Of a DNA stretch of 64,000 bases, positions 41,340 to 54,711 are shown one piece after another. A program made the translations under genes and the position numbers. The stretch's first letter is position 1; every line of letters begins with the position of its first letter. The DNA is taken from assembly GCA_022925895.1 (NCBI GenBank), contig JAKSYS010000009.1:186001-250000 (forward strand). The letters are read 5' to 3'. The notes beneath the pieces were generated by a model. The model saw only the letters and a program-made list of their open reading frames with translations. It did no database searches and was not told the DNA's origin. Origin of the DNA: Fragilaria crotonensis. Its lineage: Eukaryota > Bacillariophyta > Fragilariophyceae > Fragilariales > Fragilariaceae.

Positions 41340-44216
41340 TCAGTGCATTCTGAGCTTGGCGGCCGCTTGTTTCATTTCCGCCGAAATCTCAATGGAATCA
41401 GCTCTCTTGACAAATTCGGGCAACTGATCAAAATTCAAGTAACGATACGTGTCCGCCGCGGTGGCATTCACTTGATCCATGTATTTCATGTACTCCTCCA
41501 TGGTGGGAAGACGTCCTAGAATACTAGCGACAGCCGCGAGTTCCGCAGATGCCAAGTAGACGTTCGCGCCTTGTCCCAAACGGTTGGGGAAGTTGCGAGT
41601 GGAGGTAGACACGACGGTGCAGCCAGGCGCCACACGGGCTTGGTTGCCCATGCACAAAGAACAGCCAGGCATCTCGGTACGAGCTCCAGCGACTCCAAAG
41701 ATGCTGTAGTAACCTTCTTCGACGAGTTGGGCTTCGTCCATTTTCGTTGGAGGGGCGATCCAGAGTTTGGTGGGAAGTGGATCGCTCAATTTGTTGAGGA
41801 GTTTTCCGGCAGCGCGGAAATGTCCGATGTTGGTCATGCAAGATCCAATGAAGACCTCATCAATATGCTCGTTGGCAACTTCACTCAAGAGGGCCGAGGC
41901 ATCTGGATCGTTTGGAAGAGCCAACACCGGTTCTTTCAGCTCATTGAGATCGATATCAATGACTGCAGCGTACTCGGCATTTGGATCTGCCTCCATGAGG
42001 ACAGGATCTGCAAGCCATTCCTCCATACGAGCGATACGACGCTCCAAGGTGCGAGCATCGCCGTACCCTTCAGCAATCATCCACTTGAGCATGACAACAT
42101 TAGAGTTGAGGTATTCAATGATCGGTTCCTTGTCGAGCTTGATGGTGCATCCAGCAGCCGAGCGCTCAGCAGAAGCATCCGATAGTTCGAAGGCTTGCTC
42201 GCACTTTAACTTTGGCAAACCTTCGATTTCCAAGATGCGCCCGGAGAAAATGTTGATCTTTCCCTTCTTCTCCGTCGTAAGGAGTCCCATTTTTTGCGCC
42301 GTGTATGGAATCGCCTGAACCAAATCACGGAGCGTAATGCCAGGTTGCAGGTCACCGCTGAAGCGCACCAAAACGGATTCTGGCATATCGAGAGGCATGA
42401 TTCCGGTTGCGGCCGCAAAGGCAACGAGACCGGATCCTGCTGGGAATGAAATACCAATAGGGAATCTTGTGTGCGAGTCTCCTCCAGTACCGACGGTATC
42501 AGGAATCAACATGCGATTCAACCATGAATGAATAATACCATCTCCAGGACGGAGCGAAACTCCTCCACGAGTGCGGATAAAGTCAGGAAGAGTGTGGTGT
42601 GTCACAACGTCGACTGGCTTGGGGTATGCGGCAGTGTGGCAGAAGGACTGCATGACGAGATCAGCACTGAATCCCAAGCAGGCGAGTCCACGAAGTTCAT
42701 CGCGCGTCATGGGTCCAGTGGTGTCTTGCGAGCCGACGGTTGTCATGGCGGGTTCGCAATATTGTCCAGGAACGACACCCTCGAGGCCTCCACATGCTTG
42801 ACCGACCATTTTCTGTGCCAAGGTGTATCCCTGAAGAGCGGCATGTTCGGGAGATTCTGCCAAGACAAAGATGTCACTAATGGGGGCTGTATTGCCAAGC
42901 GTTGCACGCGCCTTGCTGGTAATACCGCGTCCAATGATCAATGGGATACGTCCTCCAGCACGAACTTCGTCGAGGAGTACCTTGGTCTTGAGTTCGAACG
43001 TACTCAAGACTTCATCCGTTCCGTGCTTGCAAACTTTACCCAAATGTGGGTACACATCAATGACATCACCCATCTCGAGATTATTGACATCGAGTTCAAT
43101 AGGGAGTGCTCCAGAATCTTCCATAGTATTGAAGAAAATGGGTGCAATCTTGGCGCCGAGACACAATCCACCACTCTTGAGATTAGGGACATAAGGGATG
43201 TCTTCACCCATGAACCAAAGAACCGAGTTGGTTGCCGACTTTCTGGAGGACCCGGTTCCAACGACATCGCCCACATAGGCAAGAGGATATCCCTTGCTCT
43301 GGAGTTCAATGATTTGCGCCAAAGGCCCAATTGATCCTTCTTCAATGGGTTTGATACCCTCGCGTGAGTTCTTGAGCATGGCAGTCGCATGGAGGGGAAT
43401 ATCGGGACGACTCCAGGCATCCTGGGCTGGCGACAAGTCATCAGTGTTGGTCTCTCCTGTAACCTTAAAGACGGTGGTGGTAATCTTCTCTGGGACGGTA
43501 GGTTTGTTTAGGAACCATTCGGCAGCAGCCCAACTTTCCAAAACGGATGTGGCGGCCTTGACTCCTTGCTTGTGCAATGCTTCTACATCGTAAAATGCGT
43601 CGAAGACAAGCAACGTGTGCTTGAGTTCCTTCGCCGCCAAAGACCAACATCAGGATCCTTCAAAAGTTCGACAAGGGTGACAACGTTGTATCCACCTGCA
43701 TGGTGCCGAGGAGCTCAATGGCATATTCTCTGGAAATTCCTGGAGCAGTCGTTTCACCCTTGGCAATGGCACTCAAGAATCCGGCCTTGACATAGGCCGC
43801 TTCGTCGACTCCGGGAGGAACGCGAGTCGCGAAGCTGAACCAGTTCCGTCTTCTCGGCGTCACTCGTGCTGGGGCACGAAGTTCCTCAATGAGAGCCGAA
43901 ACTTGAGCGGCATCGAGCGGTTTGGAGCCACCCCGTATCCCTTGGCCATGGCAGCACGTTCGGCAACATGGGCGTTGTAGTCGGTCAAGAATGACATGAA
44001 ACGAACATTGATGTTGCGATGCATAGTACGAGATTGGACAGTACCAGTGACCGTACCACTACTACTAGTGGCAGTAGGATAACCAGTTGTTGGATGGAAG
44101 CAATGGTTCATCGCAACGAAGGTACGCGTTGCGTTTGCCACATTCGATCGAACACCACGAGTGCGAGTTGCCATCATTGCTCGACGACCAGCTTGTACGT
44201 TGCGAGAGACGAACAT
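41340..44216 (-). CDS. acnB: Bacterial-type aconitate hydratase B with mitochondrial-type leader; frame breaks
   Basis: Catalyses citrate to isocitrate in the TCA cycle using a 4Fe-4S cluster. The ATG at 44216 starts a basic, Ser/Thr/Ala-rich leader ([19 protein letters not shown]) typical of mitochondrial import. It is followed by the AcnB-type N-terminus ([43 protein letters not shown]) and the long core. Core motifs include [57 protein letters not shown], the Fe-S region [19 protein letters not shown] and [11 protein letters not shown], ending KLRMH. Length matches AcnB rather than the eukaryotic mitochondrial aconitase family. Three single-base breaks are inferred: near 43920 (A run), near 43700 (G run) and near 43640 (T run). 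The remaining 766 codons are uninterrupted. No intron was seen. Confidence 0.9.
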
Positions 44217-45278
44217 GACTTGAGCTTTCTCCAGTTGTTGCTGTGGATCTTGTTGGTATTGGTCCTATCGATGATCAATTCGTACACGATCGATATATTC
44301 AATGGATCTTTCCTTTTCACCTCTCGAGAATAAATTCCGTTCGAAGTGTGGAATACAACAAAACGACGGTATAAAATGACCGAAAGATTTTGTTCCGAAG
44401 GCAGGTTGTGGTCCGCAATCTGCAAGTCCACTGCTGTCTCTGGAGGTCTGTACGAACTCGTACGGCACTTCTTCTCCTTGTCGTCAGGCGGTTTGGCAAA
44501 AAGACACCACACACCAGTGGCAGCTGCTGCTAATGCAACTTCTCACGAACCTACTTCAAACATACTACGAGAGGGTTCGCATTTTCATGGATTGTTCCTC
44601 TAATCGTTATACCCGTTGAAGGTGATTCTCGGATCTGATTGGTTCGCTATTTCTTCGATAGACATGTAGAATGTACAGTACACCATTCAAACAGTAACGG
44701 TAGACCATACTCTAGTAGGCGGCGATACAGTACTCGAGTACGACTGTATGACGATGCACGGAAAGAATGCGCGTCACGTGAAAACATGTCAACGTTTTCC
44801 GCAACGGTGTTCGAGTACAGTAAGTATGATACAGTACTATGTACCTGGTACATTACGATTGGATACTGGATACTCGGAGCTCGGAGTTGCAATTAACCCC
44901 ATCGCCGAAATCAGAAGAGATCGTTTCGATAAGAGCTTTTTGCCTTCACAAGCCATGCCTCCCAAGTGCTGGGTTAGTTACCACACTATTGAAACCTTTA
45001 AGTTCTAACTTCCACAAGAATCCACAAGAAGGGTACAGGATGGAAAGCAAAGGCCCGAATTGAACTCAATAATGATGCGAGATCTATCTAACCAGACGCA
45101 TAAGGCGACACGACTACCAAGGTCCGACAGCTAGAATGCGACATTTAATCAGAATATAGCGTTAAAAGTGCAGATTAAATTAATGTAGTCAGGTTTCACG
45201 AAAATGTAATGGCCGATGCAAATGGAACGTAATAGTACTGGGTGAGTAGAGCCTTAATGAATGATACTCATTCAATTC
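44217..45278. other. Intergenic region
   Basis: No supported gene. Overlapping ORFs in several frames at 44265-44600 lack motifs. GTAC-centred motifs cluster at 44680-44870. Confidence 0.45.
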
Positions 45279-46581
45279 TTAGAGCCACTGGACAGCATCC
45301 AAAAGAAAGGCATCAAACTCAGTTTCTTCATCCTTGAGGAGGAATGGGATGACTGGTTCCTTATCCAACTGTTGCTTCGTCGTCACAATAACTTCATCGT
45401 CGTCATCATCGTCACCCACAACCACACGTTCTTCCTTCTTCACATTCTTCCTTGTCGTCGTAGACAGGCAAGGATCTGGACACATGCTAACCGGGAGCAT
45501 CATTGAGTCAATAGGAGGAGAGTCATCATCATCAGAGATCTTCACTGCTGGAATGGATCATCTTTAGAGGTCAACAGGAATTTAGTGAATAATTCCGTCG
45601 GCCGGGGTTAAGAAAAAGGCCACCATACGTGTTGCTTGTTTGGCGTGGCTGTTGTTGTTGATGCTGGTGATGTTGCGTTGCTTGTCGGACCAGAACCTCC
45701 ACGATGGGTGGAAGGAATGACAGTGACAGCCGCGACCGAATCTGATGTTTGATGGGTTGCTGCACAGAGGCATGCTTAGAACAGGAAAACTTGCGTTTTG
45801 CGCTGTATATAGGTTTTGATACATCAGATCCTGGTCACAGCTGCACTGTACAATCTTTTGGGGTCTCTTGAGCAATATACGCAACATGCCATCAACAGCA
45901 CAACGTAGCGCACCCACAACACGAACGGCAGAATGGCCTTTTTCTTGTTTAGGAGTTGGTGATTTTCTGGACTATGCTTGTCGAGAGATCATCTTATACT
46001 GATGGTGATGTTCTGGCTCCTTTTCTGACTCACTGTCACTCACAACGGTCGCATCCATATCCAAATCCTTACCTGTCGACGTGAGAGAAGGAGGAAATCG
46101 TGGAAATGGGTGAGACGGTGGGCAAGGAATCAATGAGATCGTCCGTCATGTTGGTCAAGTCCTCCAACGCCTGAACTTTGGACATGACCTTCTCGTATTG
46201 TTCTTGAAAATCCTGCACTTCCAATTCGAGTTCCGCGATCCGATCTCGTTGGCGTTGTCGCGATGCAGCAGCCGACTCTCTGTTGCGCTTGCGTCGTTGC
46301 TCCCTTCTCCAAACCGCAGCGGCTTCGCGACTCATGGGAACGTCGGGGTCGTACTTCATTTGAGGTTTCTTGCCCATACAGCGTCGTTTGGAACAAGACT
46401 CATCGTCCGAAGACGACGACGAGTCGTTGTTGCTGTGATGGTTGTGGTGGTTGGACAAGCTCAAATCAGGTACGACAGCTCGTTGAGACGCGAGGATCTC
46501 ACGGCGACGTTTACGAGCCAAGGCGGAGGCATCGTCTTGGAGGGATGCAATGGGAGAAGGGGCAACGACAACGGCAGACAT
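45279..46581 (-). CDS. bZIP transcription factor; 3' exons tentative
   Basis: Exon 1 runs 46581-46073 from the first ATG (MSAVVVAPSPIASLQ) to a GTAAGG donor. It encodes a bZIP domain: basic region RRKRNRESAAASRQRQR with the invariant N and R spaced as expected, then a leucine zipper (IAELELEVQDFQEQYEKVMSKVQALEDL). A polar Ser/Asp/His stretch precedes it. Function is sequence-specific DNA binding as a dimer, in the nucleus. Later exons are suggested by protein-like but frame-shifted stretches (about 45760-45590, ending near GLFLNPGR or FFLTPADGIIH) and an acidic C-terminal ORF (45545-45279, SDDDDSPPIDS and ETEFDAFLLDAVQWL) that looks like an activation-type tail. The exon joins were not settled. 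Confidence 0.7.
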
Positions 46582-47929
46582 GATGAAACGCAACAACTTT
46601 TGTCCCAACTTGGACCGACCAGATCTGACTCGAAGATTTCTTCTTTGTGGCTTTGCCGAGTTATCAGGTAAAGAAACTAGTTGCAGTTGTGGAGCTACGC
46701 TGAAGTTTTTCTTGTTCACTGACGTTCAGCTCTGGGAATCCGTAGGATTTGAACGTGTTCCGACATACCAGAGAGGCAATCAATTGTGAGACGAGTTCAA
46801 CTTCATCCTGTAGAAATGTACCAGAGGACCCGTTCAAGGTAGAATCTGACGTAGAAAAAGGTGCGGCTGAGGACAAGGACCGTCTGACCGTTTGGCCGAG
46901 GAAGATTCAGCAGTTCAACGACTTTCAAGATCGGTAGGTGATTCTTCAAGTCACCCTCTCAAGATTCACAATTCGACCAGATCTTTTCGCCATCAGCCAT
47001 CAAGGAACACATTCTTTGAAATTTCATATGGAGTATATTTGATGTGCATGACGTACAATTGTCATTCCGACATTATCTTTCTTTCATTTTGATGGATGTA
47101 TTATAGAACAGGTCACACTTGATTTCTCATGTCGATTGGAGTGCAAGTACTACCACTCAGTCTCCAGAACGGAGTCGGTCTAGTCAGAGATCTATGCACA
47201 AGTACAACGTAGTTGCATGCTAAGTACTGTATGCATAGTACTTTCGCTGTATGAAATAGTTGTCCGCCGACCGCTTCGAGGTCACGCGACTTGGCAACCA
47301 CGATTTGAGGGTTGCAAATCGGGCGAACTTGGATCGATGCTCATAAAACGCCTCGTGTGCTTCCGTGTCCATTACTTCCATTTCAGGACCACCTACTTGT
47401 CTGTAGCGAGTTTCCTTTCGCCTTGTTGCCTAAATGGGGCAAAGAGGGATGGTCCTTTGAGGATGTTTGTAGTGCATGCCATCTTGCCATGCGACCAGAC
47501 GTCAGATTGCATTACTACATACACGTTAAACTTGCAGCAGGTGGATAGTTTCGCATGCAACAGTATTGAACTTTCCCCGCAAATGTAGCACTCGTCGTAG
47601 AATGAACCAAATGAACGATAATGATATAGTCAAGATACTGGCTATGAAGCATGTAGCATGTAGAATGCAAACCCTGCTCTACCCTATGTACGTACCAGCT
47701 GATTCAATTGCAATCGCTCGTTTTCTTGAGGAGTACTCGTACTGTAGTACTCGAGAAGCTGCTCCAAGTACATTTCAGAATTGATGAATACGAGTAAGTA
47801 TGCATACTCAGCGGTAAGATAATGACTTACTCCAATATGGCTTACGGCAGTATCCCAGTAGTACAGTATGAACCATTGAGAAGAAATGAATATATAAGTC
47901 CATGAATATATGTTTATATATATTCTATG
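46582..47929. other. Intergenic region left of the copia element
   Basis: 1.35 kb. A possible 5' untranslated region of the bZIP gene on the left, then no supported gene. ORFs at 47217-47588 overlap in two frames without motifs. TA-rich tract (tatataagtc, tgtttatatatatt) at 47890-47925 immediately left of the LTR. Confidence 0.45.
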
Positions 47930-47934
47930 TGAGG

Positions 47935-48248
47935 AATTGAAACCTACGCTGCACTGGACTGCGATTCCATCGTTGTACTGTGCTACTGTGAGGTCATCCA
48001 TCGAAATGTGAAACATGATACGCTGTACTGTCCGGTCTCTAATTAATTTCGTACGAACTACCCGAAATGTCAAGTGCCACTTGACACGTTCGACGAGTTT
48101 GTCGTTCATACGATCGAGTGCCGAATTTTACTGTAGCTTATAATTTCTCAGAACGTACTTTGTGTGAAACCTTCCTACAGTAATTTTCCTACGGTACTAC
48201 GTACTATTTTCTACGATTAGAGTATCATCTCCGGTGATAGTCTCAAGT
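47935..48248 (+). repeat. 5' LTR of the copia element
   Basis: 314 bp, starting AATTGAAACCTACGC and ending GTCTCAAGT, with short imperfect inverted ends (AATTG/CAAGT) rather than the usual TG/CA, if the 5-bp target duplication is placed correctly. Confidence 0.88.
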
Positions 48249-48265
48249 GGTTATTTTGCCCAATC
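48246..48265 (+). promoter_or_regulatory. Probable primer-binding site
   Basis: The sequence at the LTR edge reads TGGTTATTTTGCC. Copia primer sites commonly begin TGGT, complementary to an initiator-Met tRNA; the match beyond the first bases is weak, so this is tentative. Confidence 0.35.
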
Positions 48266-48564
48266 TATAGGCTAACCCCCTCACGCTTCCTTCCAGGCAA
48301 GCCAATTCCTCTCTAAAGGAATTTATTGTCTCCTTTCCAAGGACTCAAGTTGATCCTTTCCAAGGATCTATTCTCCGATTGCTCCGCAATCGTCTACGCT
48401 GCAGCACTAAGTCAACGCCGTTGACTACTCTACGGTTTCCAACCTACAAGCAAGTCTCTCCGAGCGCCTAAGTTACCAACTAGGCTACTTATTCTACGTT
48501 TAAACGCACGCCGTGCTAGTCCTATTCAAGACCTTCCCAAGTTCGTCTTCCTGATCTCTCCGAG

Positions 48565-49900
48565 ATGGCGTCTCCGACTCCAACTTCTGACCCCGTCACC
48601 GCGTCCCCGACGCCACCTGTCTCCGACCCTATCGTCGCCTCTGATAGGCCCGATAAGCCCATTATGGGCAACATTGTCTCCCTTTCTAGGGATGATTGGT
48701 CCGCTTGGACTGGCGGTAAGCCAGCTCCTGGTTGGGTCGGCCTCGATCCGAGCGCCGCCGACGACATCACGTCACCAAATCAACTCCGCCCTGTCCATGC
48801 CTCCGCCTCACAAAAGGGGTACAACTTTCGTCGTACCGGCATGACAACTCTATTTACCCAAGCGAGCAGTCTCGTCGACTTCCAGAACGCCGTTTGGGAC
48901 CATCTTGTTGATTGTGGGATGGATACCATCGCCTATCTCCCCGATCCTGAGAGCTCCTCCGTGATGACGAACGTCGTCAGGAGCCACTCTCGTTACACCG
49001 TCGCGACTGCGAAGACTCTCAGCTCCCAGCAGATTCTTCGTTACGACAAGTACGACAAGTCGAACGACCTCGCCGCCACCAAGTTCCTTCTCGTCTCTCG
49101 ATCCCGCTCTCATGAGCAAGATCAAAGAGAAATGGACGACGACGACTCGTTCCACGTCGTCTGGCTCCAGCTCATCAAGACGATCAATCCACGTCGATCG
49201 GCGCTTTGAAGACCTGAAGGCCGCGATCAAGGCTCGCCACCCGTCCCAGTACGCCGGCGAAAACCTGAAGCCCTCGCCGCCGATTATCGCAAGGACGCAC
49301 GTGAGCTCACGACGGCAGGTCAGTACGACCACAACCTGACGCTCACAATGCTCAAGACCTTTCTTCTGGCCGGAGGAGCAGGAAACGAAGACTTCCGCTT
49401 TCCTCTCCGTTCGACGAAGCAGCGACTTGATCAGGCGCTTCTCGACATCGGATACAAGGAAAAGTCAGGCGCCCATGCTCACATGGTCGCCGAGAAATTG
49501 ACGTTCCAAGATATTTGTCGCCAAGCTGAAGACGCGTACCGTACGCAATTTGACAGAAAGGAATGGCCTCCAGCGAGTCATGCACCTGATGTCCGAGCTC
49601 CGTCTGCGACGTTTGGCAATGTCGCAACTGCCCCCGCAGGTATCTCCCGAGCCGAGGTACTTACGTTGATTCAGTCCCAGGCATCCGGGACCGAAACTCC
49701 AACGAAGAAGGGCAATTGCCACAAGTGTGGAAAACCCGGTCATTGGGCGAACAAGTGTCCGGAGCTCAATCGTAAGTCCGGATCGTCCTCCTCCTCTGGG
49801 TCCCGCCAGGATCGCACCAACAAACATAAATCCTGGCGCACAATTCCACCACTTCCCGGAACTAGCAATTCCAAGAAAGTGAAGGATAAAACCTTCAACT
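48565..49900 (+). other. gag-like region of the copia element
   Basis: Capsid-like region followed by the zinc knuckle CHKCGKPGHWANKC (49717-49758). Fossil; described as part of the element at 47935-55030. Confidence 0.75.
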
Positions 49901-52900
49901 GGTGCGAGAAGTGTCGTCGTTGGACCGTCACGCACACGACCGCCACTCACACCGGTGGAGAACGTCGTCCTCCCGCTCCGGCACCGTCGCCAAGGGCAAA
50001 TCTCAGCATGTTGGCGCCGGATCCCTCCGTTTGGTTGCTTGACTTCCCAGTCAAACCAAACGTCACGTCTCCTCCTCGTTCGCTCTTAAACCTCATCCGA
50101 GGTGCGAACCCATGGCTACTTTTGCTCTTTCCCTCGCTATCTGTGCCATTGTTCCTAATTTGGTTACTTTGGCTATCTATCTTGCGTCCGCCATCCCATG
50201 GTCGACCATTTTGGCTTGGGTCGCCAACAATCTTCACCAAGTTTTGCTCCGCCACCCAACGCTCGCGTTCGCTCCCACCGTTTGGTTGCTCTTCTCTTCT
50301 CTCGGTCTTCCCCGAAGTCCTAACGCAACCTCCCGTCGCTCGACGGCTCCCTCCTCTCCTCCGTTCACGTCATCAACGTCGTCGCTTCTCGCGACTCCTC
50401 AAGAAGTCGTTCGCTCCGCCACGCTTCAATTCAGGCATTCGCGCCAACAAGTTGCATCGTTCCTATCCTCTCCGTCTCCGACAACAAGGATACGTCGCAT
50501 TGCGACCTCCTACGCTCGCTCAGCGCGACGACTTTCGTCACTTCGCGACTCTCAAAGAACGCGCACTCCGTCTCCAACGTCGCGCCGACAAGCTTCGCAA
50601 CTCGTCGCCCTGCTCCGTTGCCGCCTACCACAGGCCAAAGGGAGAGACAGCAAAACAAGCGTTCGTGTCCTCCTGGTGCTCCAAACGCTCCCGTCCGTCG
50701 CCACGAACCGCGAAGTATTGCCCTGTGGCACCCGCCAACTCGCCCGACCCGTTTGCGATCGCTCCGCTCACGTTTCATCAACGTGCCGCCGCCAACAAGA
50801 TCCTCTCGCACGTTCATCTGGCGTGCCATTCTACGCCGCTTCGCATGGCTCTTCAGGCCCCGCTCGCATGCGAGAAGCCCTCGGACCCAAGGCAAACACG
50901 AGCCCCATCATTTGGGACTCGGGCGCCAGCATTTCCATCACGCCCGACCTCTCCGATTTTGAAGGTCCCGTCACGTCGCCCGGCACGATCACGCAACTCA
51001 AGGGCATCGCGAAGGGTCTCCAAATCAAAGGTCAAGGCGAAGTCACTTGGGCTGTCCACGATCAGCTCGAAACTTCGACTTCTCAAAGTCCCGCGTTCCA
51101 TGTTCCCAACATCAAAGTCCGACTCCTCTCGACGTCCAGTCTCCTCCAGACTTACCTGACGAAACGATCACCATCGAACCGAATCGTCTGACGCTCAGTG
51201 GCGTCCCGAACGACGTCAACCGAGGACCCGTCACTGCAAACGTCAACCCGCAGAACAATCTCCCAACGTCGGAAGCGTACAACGCAACCGATCCTTTCAA
51301 GGCCGCCGACGCTCTCGTTTCGATTGTGAATACCGTTCACGAACGAAACCTCAACCTCAATGAAGCAGAGAAAGAATTGCTTCGTTGGCACTATCGTTGG
51401 GTCACGTCGGCTTCAAGAAGGTCCAGTTCATCCTGCGTTCCGGCGTCGTCAGCAAAACGGAAGAAAGTCGCCGATTACAAACCGCCGCATGTCGACTTAC
51501 CTCGTTCCCAAAATGCGCCGCCTGCCAATATGGCAAACAACATCGACGTCCAATTCCTGGCACGACGCCTTCGTCTGTTGTCAAAGATAGAGCGCACGCT
51601 CTTAAAACAGACAATCTCCTCCCAGGCCAACGCATTTCGGTCGATCATTTTATTTGCAGCACTCGTGGACGTCTACTTACCTCCGCTGGAAAAACGAAAC
51701 TCGACGACATGTATACCGGTGGTTGCATCTTCGTTGACCACGCCTCCGGTTTATTTTTGTGGAGCATCAAGTAAGTTTGAACTCCACGAAACGCAAGGCA
51801 AAAGAGAGTTTTGAGCGAATGTGTCGCAACACAGGAGTGACGCCGCAAGAGTATCTCGCCGACAACTCAAAAACGTTCACGTCCGCTGAGTTCTCTCGCA
51901 ACCTCGCCGAGTTCCAACAAGTCATCCGATTCGCTGGCGTCGGCGCTCACCATCACAATGGGATCGCCGAACGCAACATCCGAACCATCATGGCGCATCG
52001 AACCATGATGCTGCATTCGGCCATCCATTGGCCGGACGTCGCCGACCCACACTTTGGCCCCTCGCCGTCAAGCATGCTGTGTTCCTAGTGAACCACATGC
52101 CTGACCCACGAACTGGCCTTTCCCGCACGACGTCTTCACAAAGACTCGTTGGGAACAAAGAAATTGATGGACGTCCACGTTTGGGGATGTCCAGTTTACG
52201 TCCTCGACAAAATGATCTCGGACGGCAAGAAATTGCCACGTTGGACTCCTCGCTCAACTCGCACCGTCAACCTCGGATTCTCCGACAAACACGCCAGCTC
52301 GGTCCCTCTTGTCTTGAATCCTCAAACGGGGTACATCACCCCACAGTTTCACATCGTCTTCGACGATTGGTTCGCAACTGTCCCGCTTCCGCCGACGACC
52401 TTCCGAACTTCAACGATGATTGTTGGCAACGCATGTTCCGAGACTCGACGTTCCAATACGTCCTCGACGACGAAGACGAAGAAAGGCTGATTGCTGGCTC
52501 CACCGATTACGAGCAAGCGAACGAACTCCTCTCCCAGATGCAACGCGTCGCAACCGCTCTCGACAACGCGACTCCTCCGCAGGTTCTCCCAGTCGCTCCG
52601 CCTCCGCTGTCAACTCCGTTGCCGCCTCCAAGGGAGCAAATCGCGACGCCACCACCAGTCGTTGTGCCTCCTCCCCCTGCCACTCCGTTGCTGACTCCAA
52701 GGGAGGCGACTCCGCAACCGCCTACGCCAATTGCGCCTCAACTCCCAACTCCAACTCCAGTCAAACTCTTCCCATCGTCGCCGACTTTAATTCGTCCTGC
52801 GAACGAAAGCGACAAGAAAGTGAGCGAGCAACCAATCGCTCCAAAGGCAACAAAAGCAAAGAGCACACCCGTTAAACACGAACCTCGTCGCTCCACTCGC

Positions 52901-54600
52901 AATCGCTCGGCACCTGTCCGCCTCGGATACGACGGACAACAAGGACACGGTTACATGGCCGAATTCGATGGAACCTCCCTCGAATGGCTGTACAACGAAG
53001 TCGCCGAGGCGAGTGTCAGCGATCCTGACACTCTGAGCTTCACGAAGCGATGGCGGATCGCGACAACATCGAAAAATGGCTGAAGGCTGCAAACGACGAA
53101 ATTCAAAGTTTGCAGAAAAACGGTACATGGATCGAAGTGCCGATCACGGAAGCCAAGACTCGAATTTTGCCCGGTACTTGGGTGTTTCGTCGCAAACGTA
53201 CTCCCGATGGTACTATCAGTAAGTACAAGGCACGCTACTGTGTAAGAGGCGATCTCCAAGAAAACGTTCAGGAGACTTTTGCCCCAGTCGTGGCTTGGAG
53301 TACTGTACGGTTGTTCCTAGTTCTTTCTCTAACTTTGAACTGGAAAACTTGCACAATCGACTTCAGCAGCGCGTTCGTTCAAGCCCCGCTTTCGGATCCA
53401 GTCTGGATCCATTTGCCACGTGGATTCCACTCTCCGAGAGGCCACGCCACGTGCCTTCGACTCCTGAAAAGCCTTTATGGCTTGAGTGTGGCGCCACGAC
53501 TTTGGTACCAGCACTTGTCGGAGGCCTTGCGCGAGGAAGGCTTTAAAGCCTGCGCTAACGACCCGTGTCTACTCTACAAAGATACGATTATGGTCGTTCT
53601 ATATGTCGATGATTTAGGTATCGCCTATCGCGACCAAAATGACCTTGACAAGCTCTTCGCGAACTTGGAAGCGAAGAACTTAAGTTTTACTCGCGAGGGC
53701 ACGTTTACTGACTTCCTCGGCATCAATTTCACTCGCGACGCTACGAATGGCACGCTCACATTGACCCAGAAAGGTCTCATTCAAAAGATCAAGGAAGCGA
53801 CTGGCATGTCCGACAGCAATTTCAATTGGACGCCAGCCGCTCAGGCCGCACTTGGAATTGACCCCGATGGACCTCCCATGACGGAAACGTGGAGCTACCG
53901 TTCAATTGTCGGCATGCTCCTCTATTTGTCCACAAACACTCGCCCCGACATCGCGTTCGCCGTCAGCCAGGTCGCCAGGTTCTGTCACAACCCGAAACGA
54001 AGCCACGCGTCCGCCGTCAAGACTCTCGTTCGCTACTTGCATCGCACGAGCGACATGGGCATGATCGTCAAGCCCACCGGCACGCTGGATCTCGACTGTT
54101 ATGTCGACGCCGACTTCGCCGGTCTCCATGGCCGTGATCCCGATCGTTCTCCGACCTCCGCGAAGTCTCGAACTGGGTACATCATCACGCTCGGCGGATG
54201 TCCCATTTTGTGGAAATCTCACCTCCAAAGTGAGATCTCCTTGTCCACGCTCGAAGCCGAATACTCCGCTCTCAGCTCCGCGATGCGTACGCTCTTGCCC
54301 CTCCGTTCCATGCTCCAGGAAGTCGCCTCCGGCATCAAACTTCCTCGCACGTTCACGTCGACGATCAAGTGTCAAGTCTTCGAGGACAACAATGGCGCCC
54401 TTCTTCTTGCCGTAAACCAACGCATTACCAACCGCACGAAGTACTTCCAGGTGAAGTGGCACTTCTTCTGGCAGCACGTGCGTGATGGCACGGTCGCCAT
54501 CGTGAAGGTCGACACTCAGGAGCAGTGGGCGGATTTTCTTACGAAAGGACTAAATCGTGAGAGTTTCGAACGCGTCCGCAAACTGGTCCAAGGATGGTAA
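49900..54600 (+). other. pol-like region of the copia element
   Basis: Protease-like WDSGASISIT (about 50920), integrase core end with HNGIAERNIRT (about 51950), reverse transcriptase with LYVDDLG (about 53600) and RNase H with DADFAG and LSTLEAEYSAL (about 54105-54275). Fossil; broken in several places. Confidence 0.85.
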
Positions 54601-54701
54601 CGGCCACCCAAACCCTTGTGTCTCTTGTTCAAACTGTAACCCTCGTTTGACTCGTATATATTTTAACTGACGTTTTGTGTTTTGTTTCAGCATTCATGGA
54701 T

Positions 54702-54711
54702 GAAAGGGGAG
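54702..54711 (+). promoter_or_regulatory. Polypurine tract
   Basis: GAAAGGGGAG immediately upstream of the 3' LTR, the expected position and composition for the plus-strand primer. Confidence 0.75.

Noticed and set aside
45261-45567. Plus-strand ORFs over the acidic tail of the bZIP locus
   Set aside because: Mirror of an Asp/Glu-rich minus-strand stretch; the minus-strand reading is protein-like.
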